64,000 nt of DNA from Eriocheir sinensis (taxonomy: Eukaryota; Arthropoda; Malacostraca; Decapoda; Varunidae), in assembly GCF_024679095.1 (NCBI RefSeq), contig NC_066518.1:5749110-5813109 (forward strand), written 5' to 3'. Below the pieces are notes generated by a model that worked only from the letters and a program-made list of their open reading frames with translations, had not been told where the DNA came from and ran no database searches. The first letter of the stretch is position 1. Each line of letters starts with the position of its first letter. Shown here in pieces: positions 40,046 to 52,150 of this stretch. The position numbers were made by a program, and so were the translations under genes.

Positions 40046-40765
40046 TCATTCTATGTGACTCGCCTTCTGTACCTGACAGTGTCGCCCAGTCGATATGGGG
40101 AGGTTAAAGTCTCCTAATATCAGTGAGTCGCTGTTATTAAGTGACTGCCTTAAGACGCTGTACATTTCAAGGTCGTCATCGAGTGATTGCCCGGGAGGTC
40201 TGTAGGTGACAGATATATTTAAGTTGACTTTTGCAATGTTTACTCGCACGCACAGATGTTCAACGTTACTGTTTCCCGGTGTTTTGTCAGTGGGTTGCAA
40301 ATAGCTTTTGACATAAAGGGCGACGCCACCGCCTCTACGGTTTACACGATCTTTGTTGAAGAGTCTGTAGCCATCTATGTTGTATTCGGAACTTAAATCA
40401 ATATTTGTGGTGTCGATAAATGTTTCGGTTATAGCAATTATGTCAAAATTTTCTGTTAAAGCAAGACATCTCAGTTCATCAAATTTGTTTCTTAGGCTAC
40501 GCGCATTGAAACTAAGGATTTTTAAGTTATCTAGAGGCTTGGTAATAGAGGTGGTGGTACTTGCGGGATCACGGTTACGGGTTTGTTGTGATGCACGGCG
40601 TCTATTTACACGGGCGGGGTGGAGGGACGTGGCCGTGACTCGTTTTTTGTTCGGATGACACACACTGCTTCGTTGAGGAGCCTTCCGAGTCTGGCTGCCC
40701 CGATGGGAGAAAGGTGCAATCCGTCCCTGTGGAAGAGCTCGTTTTGTCCATAGAAATTGTCCCAT
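40046..40765 (-). pseudogene. LINE ORF2 endonuclease, N-terminal part
   Basis: The AP-type endonuclease starts at about residue 79 with LKILSFNARSLRNK (Asn block). IIAITETFID (catalytic Glu), GYRLFNKDR-x5-GGGVALYVK, ISVTYRPPG and LILGDFNLP (D-x-N block) follow. This enzyme nicks target DNA to prime reverse transcription. The first 78 codons overlap the ORF1 end and are not recognisable. No Met occurs between the one at 40765 and the endonuclease, so the start may be there or may use reinitiation after ORF1. The frame is lost just after FNLP, where a G run on the plus strand (40097-40100) is one base short. A second one-base loss lies at about 40039-40043. Confidence 0.85.
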
Positions 40766-40856
40766 GCGTTTAGGAACTCCACGTCAAGCTCCCTACAAAG
40801 AGTCTGTAAGCGGTTGTTTAGGCTGAAGGCCTTACTGAAAAAGTCGCTCTCCGCCC

Positions 40857-40858
<2 letters not shown>
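40606..40858 (-). pseudogene. LINE ORF1 C-terminal esterase (SGNH-type) remnant
   Basis: The recognisable part carries NNRLQTLCRELDVEFLNAWD, then LFHRDGLHLSPIGAARLG and RLLNEAV. The D-G-L-H motif matches the last catalytic block (D-x-x-H) of SGNH/GDSL hydrolases. Esterase domains of this type are known in ORF1 of CR1-group LINEs and are thought to act on the LINE particle or membranes. The N-terminal nucleophile (GDS) and oxyanion blocks are missing because the copy is 5' truncated. Upstream, the open frame only reads through (GA)n as poly Leu-Ser. Its stop at 40606 lies inside the overlapping ORF2 frame. Confidence 0.7.

Positions 40859-40914
<56 letters not shown>
40859..40914. repeat. (GA)n microsatellite at the 5' edge of the LINE
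   Basis: About 27 GA units at the truncated ORF1 end of the LINE, in the same strand orientation as the (GA)n at 37521-37644. Confidence 0.96.
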
Positions 40915-40917
<3 letters not shown>

Positions 40918-41255
40918 CACAACTAGCACGTCTTTTACTAGTACAGAGACGAAATTAACTTCCACAGAATCTACACGTGAAAATTAAACGAAAAGTCCTA
41001 GACATCAGTACTTTATCCATGTACAGAGGCGCGAAATTGAAAACTGTAAAGTATTCACTAACTCTTGGGTACGACGAAGCGGCGCGTGGAGGGTCCGGCC
41101 ACTTCCCCGCCTCACCCAAGGAGGGAGGATGGAGGCAGCGGGAGGAGGAAAATAGATGCGAGGAGCGAAGGGTGAGAGGGAGAAAGTTGACAAGTAGCGG
41201 AGGAAAGGGGAAGGATGGGCTTTGAGAGTGAGTGAGTGAGTGAGGGAGGGAGGGA

Positions 41256-41256
<1 letters not shown>

Positions 41257-41295
<39 letters not shown>
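41257..41295. repeat. (GT)n microsatellite, left of SINE
   Basis: A pure GT run that meets the 3' end of a minus-strand SINE. Confidence 0.95.
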
Positions 41296-41296
<1 letters not shown>

Positions 41297-41548
41297 CACC
41301 ATGGCCTGATCACGTGTTGGAATCGTAATCGCCATCAGGTACCCTCCCGACATGAACAAGTGCTCTTTATCGTCGATCTATGGGTACTGCCAGGACCTCA
41401 CACACCACACACCCCATCCCCCTTGCTCAAGGGGGGACAGTAACCACTCCTAGTCAACGGAAAGAATCCAGCCTGTGTGGGGCTCGAACCGCCGCCCTGT
41501 CAGACCGTGAAGCCTGGCAGAGCAGCGCTTTAACCAGTTGCCCCACGG

Positions 41549-41550
<2 letters not shown>
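41296..41550 (-). mobile_element. tRNA-derived SINE embedded in (GT)n
   Basis: On the minus strand the head begins CCTCCGTGGGGCAACTGGTT, with an A-box-like TGGGGCAACTGG and a B box GGTTCGAGCCC (about 41485-41495) matching GGTTCRANNCC. The body follows to GGCCATGGTGAA. It differs in sequence from the SINEs at 2.2, 7.7 and 15.4 kb. Both sides are GT runs of about 40 bases in the same orientation, so it appears to sit inside a former single microsatellite. Alternatively, AC repeats could be its own 3' tail with a coincidental upstream run. Confidence 0.82.

Positions 41551-41591
<41 letters not shown>
41551..41591. repeat. (GT)n microsatellite, right of SINE
   Basis: About 20 GT units directly next to the SINE head. 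Confidence 0.95.
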
Positions 41592-41592
<1 letters not shown>

Positions 41593-41969
41593 CAGGTCAG
41601 GGAGGAAGAGATGCAGACGGGAGAAGGAAGGACGTCACCCATTCTCCAAGCAAAGGTAAACACAACAAGAGCTACGACTGTACTCAAAAACATTAAAGCC
41701 AAGGGATTGTCAGCAAAGGGTTCCAAGCATTCTTAAAGATGACGTCTGCCAACGCAACCATGGAGGTTTCCTGACGCTCGGAAATCAGAAAACATGAAGC
41801 CACAGGCAGCTCGAAGAACATAATTGAGTAAGAACTTTCCAGAACCAGTTAAAAGAGACGATACCTGAGTGTTGACCCAGACTCACTGTTACGTTAAAAA
41901 GATAGATAAAAGCAATGAAGATCTGAGAAGGTTATGTGCGGTAGAGCAAGAGAAGACATGCACTTAGAC

Positions 41970-42600
41970 TGGGTTCACACATAGCCGACTTAGCGTCCCA
42001 TTCGGTCCCGTTCAGTCCCGACCTAGAACATTTTGAGAACGGGATCAATCGTGGCCGACTACTCCCGGTCTCATGCCGTCTTTGCAAAGACCTGAACGTG
42101 TCCCCACTGCGCCGGACCCCGACAGTAGCCGGGGGCAGGCGGCGGCAGGACTCAGGCGGAGCCCCGTCAGGACGCCGCCAAGTGGTGTCCTGACGGGGAC
42201 TCACGTTGCCACAAGCTGCGTCCTCCCGGGAGCTTCTGGCGATGCGACGTTGCCACACGGGGCGAGCAATTTTCATGCCGTTTTCACCCCATCAGACGCT
42301 GCCAAACGGGGGCTCAACCACGCCAGGCGGCGTCTGACCCCGCATGGCGCCGTCTAACCCCGCCTGATGACGTTATAATCCCGTTCTGTGCCGATTTCTG
42401 ACAACCGTCGCGTCCGGTCCCTACCGGCCTCCAATTTTTTTAACAAGCTAAAAAACGTTTCTTCTTCTTCTTCCCGCTTCCCGCCGCTTTGGCTATCTCA
42501 CGCGCCCGCTCATATTTACCGCCGAACATAGCCACGATGCTACACGTTTTGTCCCGTTTTCACTGATCGGGACGGAACGGGGCTGAATGGGACGCCACGT
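41970..42600. mobile_element. GC-rich element with subterminal inverted repeats
   Basis: GCGTCCCATTC-GGTCCCGTTC-AGTCCCGA at 41993-42021 is matched in reverse complement at 42567-42595 (26 of 29 bases). The 630 bases are far more GC-rich than the flanks and hold no open frame of note. They are full of short related words (CCCGTCAGGAC, GCCAAACGGGG, GGCGTCTGACCCCGC). An internal hairpin has 14-base arms at 42163-42176 and 42184-42197. Outside the left arm lies GGGTTCACACATAGCCGAC. No counterpart follows the right arm, where an A-rich run begins, so one end may be lost. A non-autonomous DNA transposon (MITE) is the best guess. The superfamily is not assigned. Confidence 0.6.
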
Positions 42601-43582
42601 AAAAAAAAAGTAGAAAAAAAATATGGATAAGATACCAAGAATAATAGTACCACCGTGTACTTAAATAATTAAATAAATATATAAACACTGGCATTAACAA
42701 ACATAAAAAAATATATAAATTAACTTTATAAATACCGGTAGGTCTAGTTTATATTTTCGGTGCTATATATTTCTGTACTTGAAATAAATATCCCATAATC
42801 ACTCCTTGTAGGCTAGTGTATCAGGTTGTGGCTGGAAACAATGTAATATTTCTAAAAGCCACTGCTCACATAATCTAATATGGTAGGTGCACTTTAATCT
42901 GACATAGTTAAACACAGTACTACATTATACTTCCATATAAAAACATCGTAGTCTATTTATTAGTTAAATACTTGTATTTTACTTCCGCTATAACTAAAAA
43001 CGTCGTACTGTTTCCTGAGAACAATAATTTGTTCAAAGGAGAAGTGGGAACAATTCTCCCTTTGAGAGGATTTGCAGGTGTCGCCTCACACTCGCGGTCA
43101 CCCACCAGCGGAGCAAGCCCGACATGAATTCACAAAAATCTAAAATATATACAATTCAAAAACCAACGTGGCCAAAGAAACGCCAAAATATGTAAGATTT
43201 ATGGAAAGGTCAAGGTTAGTCCTGATGCATAACTCACGCCACCAGCCTTGTTGTTTGCGGTGGCTGTGACTTTTTTCATTCAACTTTTACCCTCTCCGTA
43301 ACGAGGAGCAGAGGCCCTCCACACGATGGCAAATACAAATTCCTTTCATTTTTGTCTTTCCACTCTTTCTTATCAGAAGCTTAACATGCGATGAATAATA
43401 TTAGAGAGGAAACGCTAAATATGGTATGCGGCAGGAAGTGGCTGTAGGAGTGAGCTTAATTCGTTTTGTATGGCAAAGGGAAGGATAAATAAGGAGAAAA
43501 TTGATTTACCGAGCATACAGAGAGCAGGGAATAAGATGGGGAATGCCGGTGTAGACGTTTCAGGATACTCCCCCTAGACATG
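42601..43582. other. AT-rich spacer, no gene recognised
   Basis: No motif, hairpin or open frame of interest was seen here. Confidence 0.5.
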
Positions 43583-43702
43583 ACTCCTGGAGTCTCTTGA
43601 AACTAGTTTTAAAGCACTCCCTAGTCAATTGAAACTAGTTAGATAGCACTCTCCAGTCAACTGAAATTGGTTTATATGACTCCCCATCAGGTTGAAATGA
43701 CA
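43583..43702. repeat. Diverged 31-33-bp tandem repeat
   Basis: Four units start ACTCC/ACTCT at 43583, 43616, 43648 and 43679, each with a (T)TGAAA(C/T)(T)-like word. A 49-base spaced duplication follows, with GTTGACTCCAATAC near 43732 echoed by GTTGTCTCCCATCC near 43781. Confidence 0.6.
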
Positions 43703-44204
43703 CATTATTGGATGAAAAAGATTTATTGATGTTGACTCCAATACAAAAACTAATCAGTAATCACACTACAGTATATTCATGTTGTCTCCCATCCAAAAGC
43801 TAATCACTAATCATGTGCACATGAGGAGGAGGAGGAGGAGGAGGGAAGGATTACGAGTCTACAGCTACGGCACAGGCTATCTTTTCCTTTCCTCGCTTCT
43901 CGCTGTTTACAACCTCCGCTCTCCCCATCGCCAGTCACCTTCCCTCCTTGCCCGGGCGGTCAATCTGGACTTAATCACATCTGCAGCCAAAACAGGCGAT
44001 GCTACCGTCCAGGCGACAGGCTCGCCTCTCAACGCTGAGCCCTGCATCTCATTTTAGCCCGCCAGTGCAGGTCGAGGCGATGTTCCTCCTTCAACGATTG
44101 TTCCGCTTAAATGCAGCAGGTCGGCACCCGGGCGTTAGCATGTTTTAATTACATATTATCATGATTAAACAAATAGATGAAAATGATGACAAGGACAAAA
44201 AACA

Positions 44205-44205
44205 T

Positions 44206-44253
<48 letters not shown>
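44205..44253. repeat. (TC)n-(AC)n compound microsatellite
   Basis: A short TC run passes directly into an AC run. Confidence 0.93.
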
Positions 44254-44368
44254 CTTCGATAATACAGTGAATACCGTGATCAGCTATCATCACCAGATAG
44301 GCTGAGGTTCGCCCCGCGTTGGGGTCAAAAAGTTTTTTCGCTAACAAGGATGGATGCTATTAATATTA

Positions 44369-44369
<1 letters not shown>

Positions 44370-44455
<86 letters not shown>

Positions 44456-44490
44456 TATTATAGTAGTAGTAGTAGCAGTATCACTATTAT
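44370..44490. repeat. (ATT)n then (TAG)n microsatellite
   Basis: ATT units run to about 44460, then TAG and imperfect ATT units. Poly-Tyr/Ile frames are artefacts. Confidence 0.96.
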
Positions 44491-45273
44491 TATAACTATT
44501 AAATTTCTTGTACCGACTCCTAACCTCATTCTCTTTGTTATTTCCTTGGTCACTCTGAACCCTTTCCCAAGCGGGACTCGCGGCCCCTCGTCCCTTTACT
44601 CTTTTCGCTCTTATGCTGCCGCTCACCAGAAAGTCCAGTGCAACATTTCGTCAAGCGTCCACTCCAGCGTGTTGCACCTGGCTCCCCACCACCCACTCAG
44701 GCTGGGACTGCAACAAATGGCTTCCCTCCCCAGCACGACTTAAATTATTGCATGAATACTGGCGATGCATCTAAAAATTACTTTTTCCCTTTTGTTGCCC
44801 TCACCTCCTCCCTTAGCTGGCTTTTCCCTTCCTCATCTCCGCCTCTCGCCCTTCCTACAGCCACAGAACATATTATGCCGGACACCCATATTGGCAAACG
44901 AATTGGCGTCCTTACTCACACGTGGATCTAGCAACTGTGCAACCCTTTAAGTGTACAGTGTTGTCATTCAGGCAGATCACGGGGGTCACGAGGCGCCCCT
45001 AGACTTGAATCTTTTACGAGCCAGGGACGGCAGCAGAAACGTGGCGCGTACGTGCATCAGTCTCTCCAAAATAGCTATGATACGATTTCCTTTAAAGACA
45101 GAACAACAGTCAACAGTCAATGGTTGGCGTTTAGCAAGGTGACGAATGCTACTGGTGTCAATGTTGTGAATATTTTTCTCTAACCATAGCAGAAGCAGCA
45201 ACAGTAGTATTAGTACAAGTAACAACGAAAACTAACGTCGTTCATGGCAAAATGGAAAATCATATTATCTCTG

Positions 45274-45545
<272 letters not shown>

Positions 45546-46560
45546 TCGATTTAGGAGAATCGTTTGGTGGGTTTTGTTTACTTCGTGGAAACAGTGCCGT
45601 GAAAACAGCATGAGCCCCATACGTGACTGCCACTCTGATAGGGAGAAAGATCCATCCCATCAGGCGAAACAGAGCCCTCAGGGGAGGGTGTGGAAGGGAG
45701 AGGAGTAAGGTGAAGGTGCTGAGGGAAGAGCGACGACTGGGCGTCAGGGCGTATCGAGACGTGGAGCTACAGACTATGGCAGGAAGGGAACTAATGCTGG
45801 GGTCTTCAAGGGGGTGAAATCTCAAGCTTTACGATTCTGAACACAGTCAAATTGTGCCGGGCGACATCCTGGTGGCAAGGTGAAAAGGAGGGCGTGCAGT
45901 AGTCCATCAGAAGTGGGGAGGAGAAGGAGGAGGAGGGAAAAACGAGTTTGTGGTTAGGTCTGAAGTGGTGATGCCATTTGTGGGAGCGGTGGTGATAACA
46001 AAACGAGAGAATATTGGTTGTTGTGGTGGCGGTGGTGGTGGTAATGCCGGTAGTTTGTGATGTTGATGGCAGTGCTGAATGCTGATAGAGGTGTTCCGGT
46101 AATAAGTGTCTATTTATAATTATATACAGTGTTTCCGGCAGTTTCTTTATGATATAGTAAATATAATTCATCAAACATATTGCTGAGAGGATGACTAATG
46201 ATCACTATTTTCCAGAATACTTGTTTTATCAAGATACATTGATATTTTTTATATATGCTTCTGAAAAAAATACGGCGAGAATCAAACACAAATACAAATA
46301 ACCCACATTTGGTATTCACAAATTTAAGTACACATGCAAAGGTATTTTATTTAGTTTGTGAATATAAATAAGAATATGAATATGTATTTTCCTCCAACCT
46401 TGTAAAGTATGTCTGTGTTGTATACTTCATCTAATTTCATTTCCCACATGAAATTTTACAACTATTTATACTTCAAAGTGAAGCACATATTGAATATCAC
46501 CAATACGTTCATCTAGTTTCGTCTAAGAAATTCTAGTGCAGGATACCTATTTTAAAATAC

Positions 46561-46783
46561 CTGCTGTTGCAGGGTGCTGCTTGACCAAGCGCTTGTACTT
46601 CACAAGGAAGTCGATGGTGTCCCCCTCTCCGAAAGATAACTTGTGAGGTGTTAACCAATGCATCCCTCTGAACAATAGTTGAGCACGTCATCCTGCAAGT
46701 ACTGCTGGCAGCACAGCGATCTGGCCACTTGAAGTTCCATCATTATTATCACCTTCATCGCCATCACTGTCATCCTCTTGGTT
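46561..46783 (-). pseudogene. Candidate decayed exon (minus strand)
   Basis: Read on the minus strand between an acceptor-like TTCGAACAG and a donor-like GCAG/GTATTT, one frame runs as an acidic stretch (NQEDDSDGDEGDNNDG). One in-frame TGA follows, then RGMHWLTPHKLSFGEGDTID and FLVKYKRLVKQHPATAG. The text looks protein-like but I recognise no family. The stop could be a decayed CGA. The plus strand is also partly open, so this may be chance. Confidence 0.25.
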
Positions 46784-46952
46784 CTGTTCGAAATATATAG
46801 AAATAATCATTGATGTGGCTTCACTTTAAAGTTGAACAAGATATAATTAATTAAGGTCATATAACATTTGTTTGACATGAATATCCTAATGTAAGATTTA
46901 AAAACATACCAGTGCCTCAAAATAAAGCTGTGTAAGTCACAAACCACTCTTT

Positions 46953-47199
46953 CTAATATACCCATATATTGATGTCATCTTGGAAAGGAGACTTAATCAA
47001 ATAACTTTTCGTAAATTTACATGTAACCCTTATATCTGCATGGTTAGGATCAGCTATAATTAAGATTAACTGGCCCATCATTATTTTGACTGACTTCATT
47101 TGGACTTCTTGAGGGTCAACGTTAATGCAACCTGGTAAAAGTAGCAGTTCCATTCATAATGACCAAAACAATACTCTATGGTTTGTCTGCCTGGACAGT
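46953..47199 (-). pseudogene. Candidate decayed exon (minus strand)
   Basis: A good acceptor (TTGATTTTTTTCTTTAG) ends at 47200. The frame then reads LSRQTNHRVLFWSL, a TGA, and a 66-codon open stretch including LLLLPGCINVDPQEVQMKSV. No family is recognised and no donor is convincing. As in the neighbouring candidate, the only break is an in-frame TGA. Low confidence. Confidence 0.2.
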
Positions 47200-47774
47200 C
47201 TAAAGAAAAAAATCAATATTTTGTGTTACCATAAAACAAAACTGTTGACTGGCTAAGGAAATACCTATTTAAAGATCAATAGGAAACTCTGAAATAGTTT
47301 AGAGGCAGTGCTCGATCACCATCTATGATACTTCTTTTAAAATAAAGGCTGAATATATTCTAAGCACCAGCTAGACAAGCCCAGGTAATTGAACAAAGTA
47401 GGTTAAGCCACATAAGATTTATGAGGTTAGTCCTTACTAAGGTGGTTACAGTTAGTTAAGAGAGAGGCTAATGTTTAGATAAATTGAGCGGTTTCATGCA
47501 TTTTGTTGCTCGGTGTGTAGTACTGTGCCTTCTCATTTTAGAAAAAAAGAAAAATGCATGCTAATTCTAAATAATGGGCGGCAGTCGGTTAGCTTATTAA
47601 TGTAAGTTAGACCATGGAGTTACTAATTTAACTGCAATAAGTTATCATGCCTAGGTAGGTTAGGCTACGCCAGAGGTGTTGGTTAGTTTCCCTGTCTTAG
47701 AAAAAGGAATTTTGGGTTAAGGAAGCTGTCTCTAAATATTTTTCACCTACACTAAGAAAAATAGATCACTGTAC

Positions 47775-47944
47775 CTGCTGATGTGCCTTTGGGCCAGGCT
47801 GCGGTCGAAGACGATGGTATCGGTAGGTAACTGGGGCAGCGATACACATTTATTTATGTAGGTCGCAAGCGGTTGCCCTCCATCAGCTGTTAGTCTTGGT
47901 CTTGGTCTTGGTCTTGGTTTGGAAACGGACCCAGGAGCCAGACT
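47775..47944 (-). pseudogene. Candidate exon (minus strand)
   Basis: On the minus strand the frame reads SLAPGSVSKPRPRPRPRLTA, then DGGQPLATYINKCV and TDTIVFDRSLAQRHIS. It ends at a good donor context, AGCAG/GTACAG. Four CCAAGA units give the PR repeat. The frame is open for 56 codons, and a stop lies just upstream of the proposed acceptor. The plus strand is also open here, so coding is unproven. Confidence 0.25.
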
Positions 47945-48918
47945 CTATGGGGGCTGTTTTTTCAAGTAGGATTTTTCAGGTCCTTTTCACTAACTCACGT
48001 ATACTGTGCCGTCTGTGTCTAGTCCATACCTTTTCACAAGCCCGGAGTCACTACACTTATTGGCACATCACGTCAAACTCAAGAATTGGTGCGTGGGTTC
48101 CGTCATGCCACTGCTATTCTCGATATTGTATTTATTCAGCCCCCTAAAAGATTGCTTTGAAGGTGGTAAAACTACCCCTTTAATATTTCATCATTAGTAC
48201 CCAAATACAGTAAATAACGAGTTATTTAGGTTATCGAAGATCCGTCGAAATTTACTTTTTCCAGTACGTACGCCGGTGTCTGGAGCGAGCCAAGATGCAC
48301 ATACCATTTTTCTGAAAGTTAGCACGGACATAACCTTATAGATGAGAGTAAAATTAATTCCTGTTAACGAGTATATTTTGTTATTTTCCTACATGATTAC
48401 CGCACCATTCATAGGTACAATAACTTTCTATACAGTAATAACACTTTCCAGGAAGCATGTTGAAAAGAAAAATAGACCGTTTTTGTGGGCCTTTCAGAAT
48501 CATATATATACCAGAGTAAATACTTAACACCAATGGAGCCAGGCCGGAAATCCCACTTTTCTGAAGGGAGAGAAAATAAAAAAATTACAAATCCACCACA
48601 AATGTACAAAAAGTTATTTTTATATTACTCAGTAGGCAAGTTTCGTGCAGGCCGGGGTGAGGGTCTCCCATTTTTAGACCGTGGAGGGGCGTGAGTTATA
48701 GGATAAAAGTGTCATAAATTCAGTCTTCTACAGGACGAGGAGTGGTGCTTTAAAGTATTTCCATTTTGTCCATTACACCCTGAATTCCTGTGTGGCTTTG
48801 TTGGGGAAAAAGTGCAGTGGACGGGATGGAGGCGGAGATCAAAAGATTTCCGGCGGCCCAACACAGACCTTCATTCCACCCACCCCACTCATGACACTCA
48901 GACCCACGCGGCACGCGT
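47945..48918. other. Spacer, no gene recognised
   Basis: Mixed DNA with small open frames (61-69 codons at 48342-48694) that I do not recognise. Confidence 0.45.
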
Positions 48919-48981
<63 letters not shown>

Positions 48982-48983
48982 TA
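48919..48983. repeat. (TAG)n microsatellite
   Basis: About 21 TAG units. Confidence 0.96.
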
Positions 48984-49104
48984 GTAGTTTTAGTTGATTT
49001 TGTTATAAAAGCAGCAGGGCTGGTGAAATTATTATCAAAAGTAGAAAGGGTGGGAGCGTGCGCGTGCTACTGCTATATAACAAGTTATCTATACATGTGT
49101 ACCA

Positions 49105-49108
<4 letters not shown>

Positions 49109-49150
<42 letters not shown>

Positions 49151-49154
49151 ACAC
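49109..49154. repeat. (CA)n microsatellite
   Basis: A CA run with one AAA interruption. Confidence 0.95.
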
Positions 49155-49446
49155 CACATACTCCCGCCCATCCCCACGCAACACCACACACTGACGGACA
49201 GCTTTTTGCCAGCAGGTGGTCGTTGGCGTTTATCGGGGCGGTGCGAGCATGATTAATCCAGGAAATAGTAGCGGAAACACAGCCTCCCCGCTGCGGCAGC
49301 CAGCGCCTCATTAACGGCAGAGAGGGAAGCAGGCCAGACGGGGACCGCATGAAGAGGACACAGGTTAAAGGTAATGTGCGAGAAGTCAAGGCGAGATCAC
49401 ACTGAGGGGGCGGCAGAGGGGAAATTATTATTATTAGTGAAGGACG

Positions 49447-49449
<3 letters not shown>

Positions 49450-49504
<55 letters not shown>
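49450..49504. repeat. (GT)n microsatellite
   Basis: A pure GT run. Confidence 0.96.
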
Positions 49505-49506
<2 letters not shown>

Positions 49507-49737
49507 ATCTTTTCATCGAACCACATATTTATCTATTTTTTTCTTTTGCTGATAACTCGTTAGTATTTGTTCGGCTTTGTATCTTCAAAACACACATGTA
49601 ATAAGATTTGGCACTTTGATCCGAAAAAGAAGACAAGGACGATGAAAACGAGAGGGTCAAAGAAAAATACAGACAAACAACCAAGAAACATCATAACACA
49701 CAGAGATAACGAAAGGAACGTGATGGACGAAGATGAA

Positions 49738-50185
49738 AGGAGAAGGAGGAGGAGGAGGAGGAGGAGGAGGAGGAGGAGAAAGAGGAGGAGGAGGAGGAGA
49801 AGGAGAAATAGGAGGAGGAGGAAAAAGAGGAGGAGGAGTCGGAGGAGAAAGAGGAGGAGGAGGAGGAGGAGGGATCTCGAGAGCAGGAACAGGAACAGCA
49901 GGAGGAGGAGGAATAGGAGGATAACAGAAAAAAATTAAAAGGTAAAATAGAAGAAGCGAAGAAGAAGAAAAAGAAGAAAAAGAAAAAGAAAAAAATACAA
50001 AAAAAAACAAGAACAGAAGAAAAAGAAGAAAAAAAATTACGGTAAAATACACACAGAACAAAAACAAGAAAAAGAACACGAACAAGAACATGAAAAAGAT
50101 GATGAAAAGAAAAAAAGAAAAAAAAGGCAAAAAAAAAAAAACGCCATTACATTAAAGAGACAAACAAATCGAAAAAGAAGAGGGA
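49738..50185. repeat. (GGA)n purine tract and A/G-rich sequence
   Basis: GGA/GAA triplets run to about 49925, then A-rich purine sequence to about 50185. The poly-Arg, poly-Gly and Pro/Phe-rich frames are artefacts. Confidence 0.92.
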
Positions 50186-50539
50186 GCCAAACTTATAGGC
50201 GTGACAGAGAGCTCAGTACACTCTCGACTACATACACGTGGCGCGAACAGGTTTTTCCCTCACACCTTTGCGACATCGGCTATGATGGACGGTAGAGGCG
50301 GCGGGGAAGTACAAGTATATAATGACATTCGCTTTAATTACCGGGGACGAGAAGCGAGAGACTTTTCAGGGGCCGGACCGTACGTATTGGCACCACCCAG
50401 GTAAAGGTCTTGGTTGTCGAGCCTTTGACACGGCGGCACTTACAGGTAATATCACTGGGGAAGATAACTTTTCTGGCAACACTGTAGATACATTTTCCCC
50501 ATCTCTCTTGCCCTTGCCCTTTGTGAATATGTGTTGGGA

Positions 50540-50620
50540 GAGTAGATACATAGATAGATAGAAAGATAGGTGGATAGATATTAATAGATAGATAGATGGA
50601 TAGACAGATAAATAGATAGC
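50540..50620. repeat. Imperfect (GATA)n repeat
   Basis: GATA units with AGATAGG/GGATA variants, immediately upstream of a (GA)n run. Confidence 0.8.
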
Positions 50621-50639
50621 GAATGAGAGAAAGAAAGTA

Positions 50640-50782
<143 letters not shown>

Positions 50783-50890
50783 GGAGCATCCGGATGTAAA
50801 CAAGCTGAGTAAAACCTAGAGATGGTAAGAGTGAGGAGTCGGAATTTCGGGGGCCTGATTAGGAAGGGTGCGGAGATATTTATTTACCTG

Positions 50891-50999
<109 letters not shown>

Positions 51000-51600
51000 A
51001 GGACGAGGAGGAGAAGCAAGAGCCGGAGCAGGAAGAGGGGAGGAGGAGGAATAAGAGGATGAAAGGATAAATTATAAGGTGAAATAGAACCAAGTGAAGA
51101 AGAAGAAGAACAAGAAGAACAAGAGCAAAAACATCAAAAGAACAAGAACAAGAACAAAAACAAGGAAAAGATGAAGAAAGAAGGAGAAGGAGAAGGAGGA
51201 GAGATAGAAATTAAGTTAAAAAAATATTGCAGTAACGAAAATCCAAGAGTGCCTGATAAAAAAGCTTCCAAGAAAATGAGACTAGAATATAAAAGAAGTA
51301 AGAAACAATGAATTAATGTGAGATAAAAGAAAGAAAAAAAACAAATTAGGAAAAAAACAAGAGAACAAATAGGAGAAAAAGATAATGCAATATAAAACCC
51401 TGCAAGGGAAAGTGAGTTATAAAGATCTCAGGGATAAAAAAAAAAGAAGTAATATTTTTTTGTGAAAGTGGTAAACGAAAAGAACCGTGTAAGCAGAGAA
51501 ATCTACACAGACAGATAGACGTTGTACAAAAACAAATATACAGATAAAAAAAGGACAACAAGACGGAGGAAGACAGCAAGACAAACAGGGAGACACATAG

Positions 51601-51748
<148 letters not shown>

Positions 51749-52084
51749 ACACACAGAAAGACTGAGAAATAGAGACAGACAGAGAATTACAGACACAGAA
51801 ACAGAGACAGAGATAAAGCAAAAAACAGACAGGAAGAGAGGGAGAGAAGGAGACAGGAAGAAGAGCGGAAGAAGGATAGAGAGGGCAAGAGAGACACCCA
51901 GCATAAAAAAGGCCTGGCTGCCCTCCTCCTCTCGCAACACATGAAGTGAAGAGGGCAAAAAACAGGAGGCAACGGGGCACCGTAAAAACACTTCCTGGCA
52001 AAGAGCTTCGGCGCTTGAAACGGGTGGAACAGCGTGGAAGATACGGAGGGAGTTACCGGCGCCGTTATATTATCATTTTATCAT

Positions 52085-52150
52085 TATCATTATTATTATT
52101 ACTATTATTAGTGGTAGTAGTAGTAGTAGTGGTAGTAGTAGTAGTAGTAG
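52085..52150. repeat. (ATT)n-(TAG)n imperfect repeat
   Basis: ATT units pass into TAG units. Confidence 0.88.

Noticed and set aside
38495..40658. Plus-strand open frames over the LINE (for example 38495-38683, 39057-39365, 40377-40658)
   Set aside because: They are antisense to recognisable endonuclease and RT domains.
47560..47720. Arthropod telomeric TTAGG repeat relic
   Set aside because: Words like TAGGTTAGG occur, but not in tandem.
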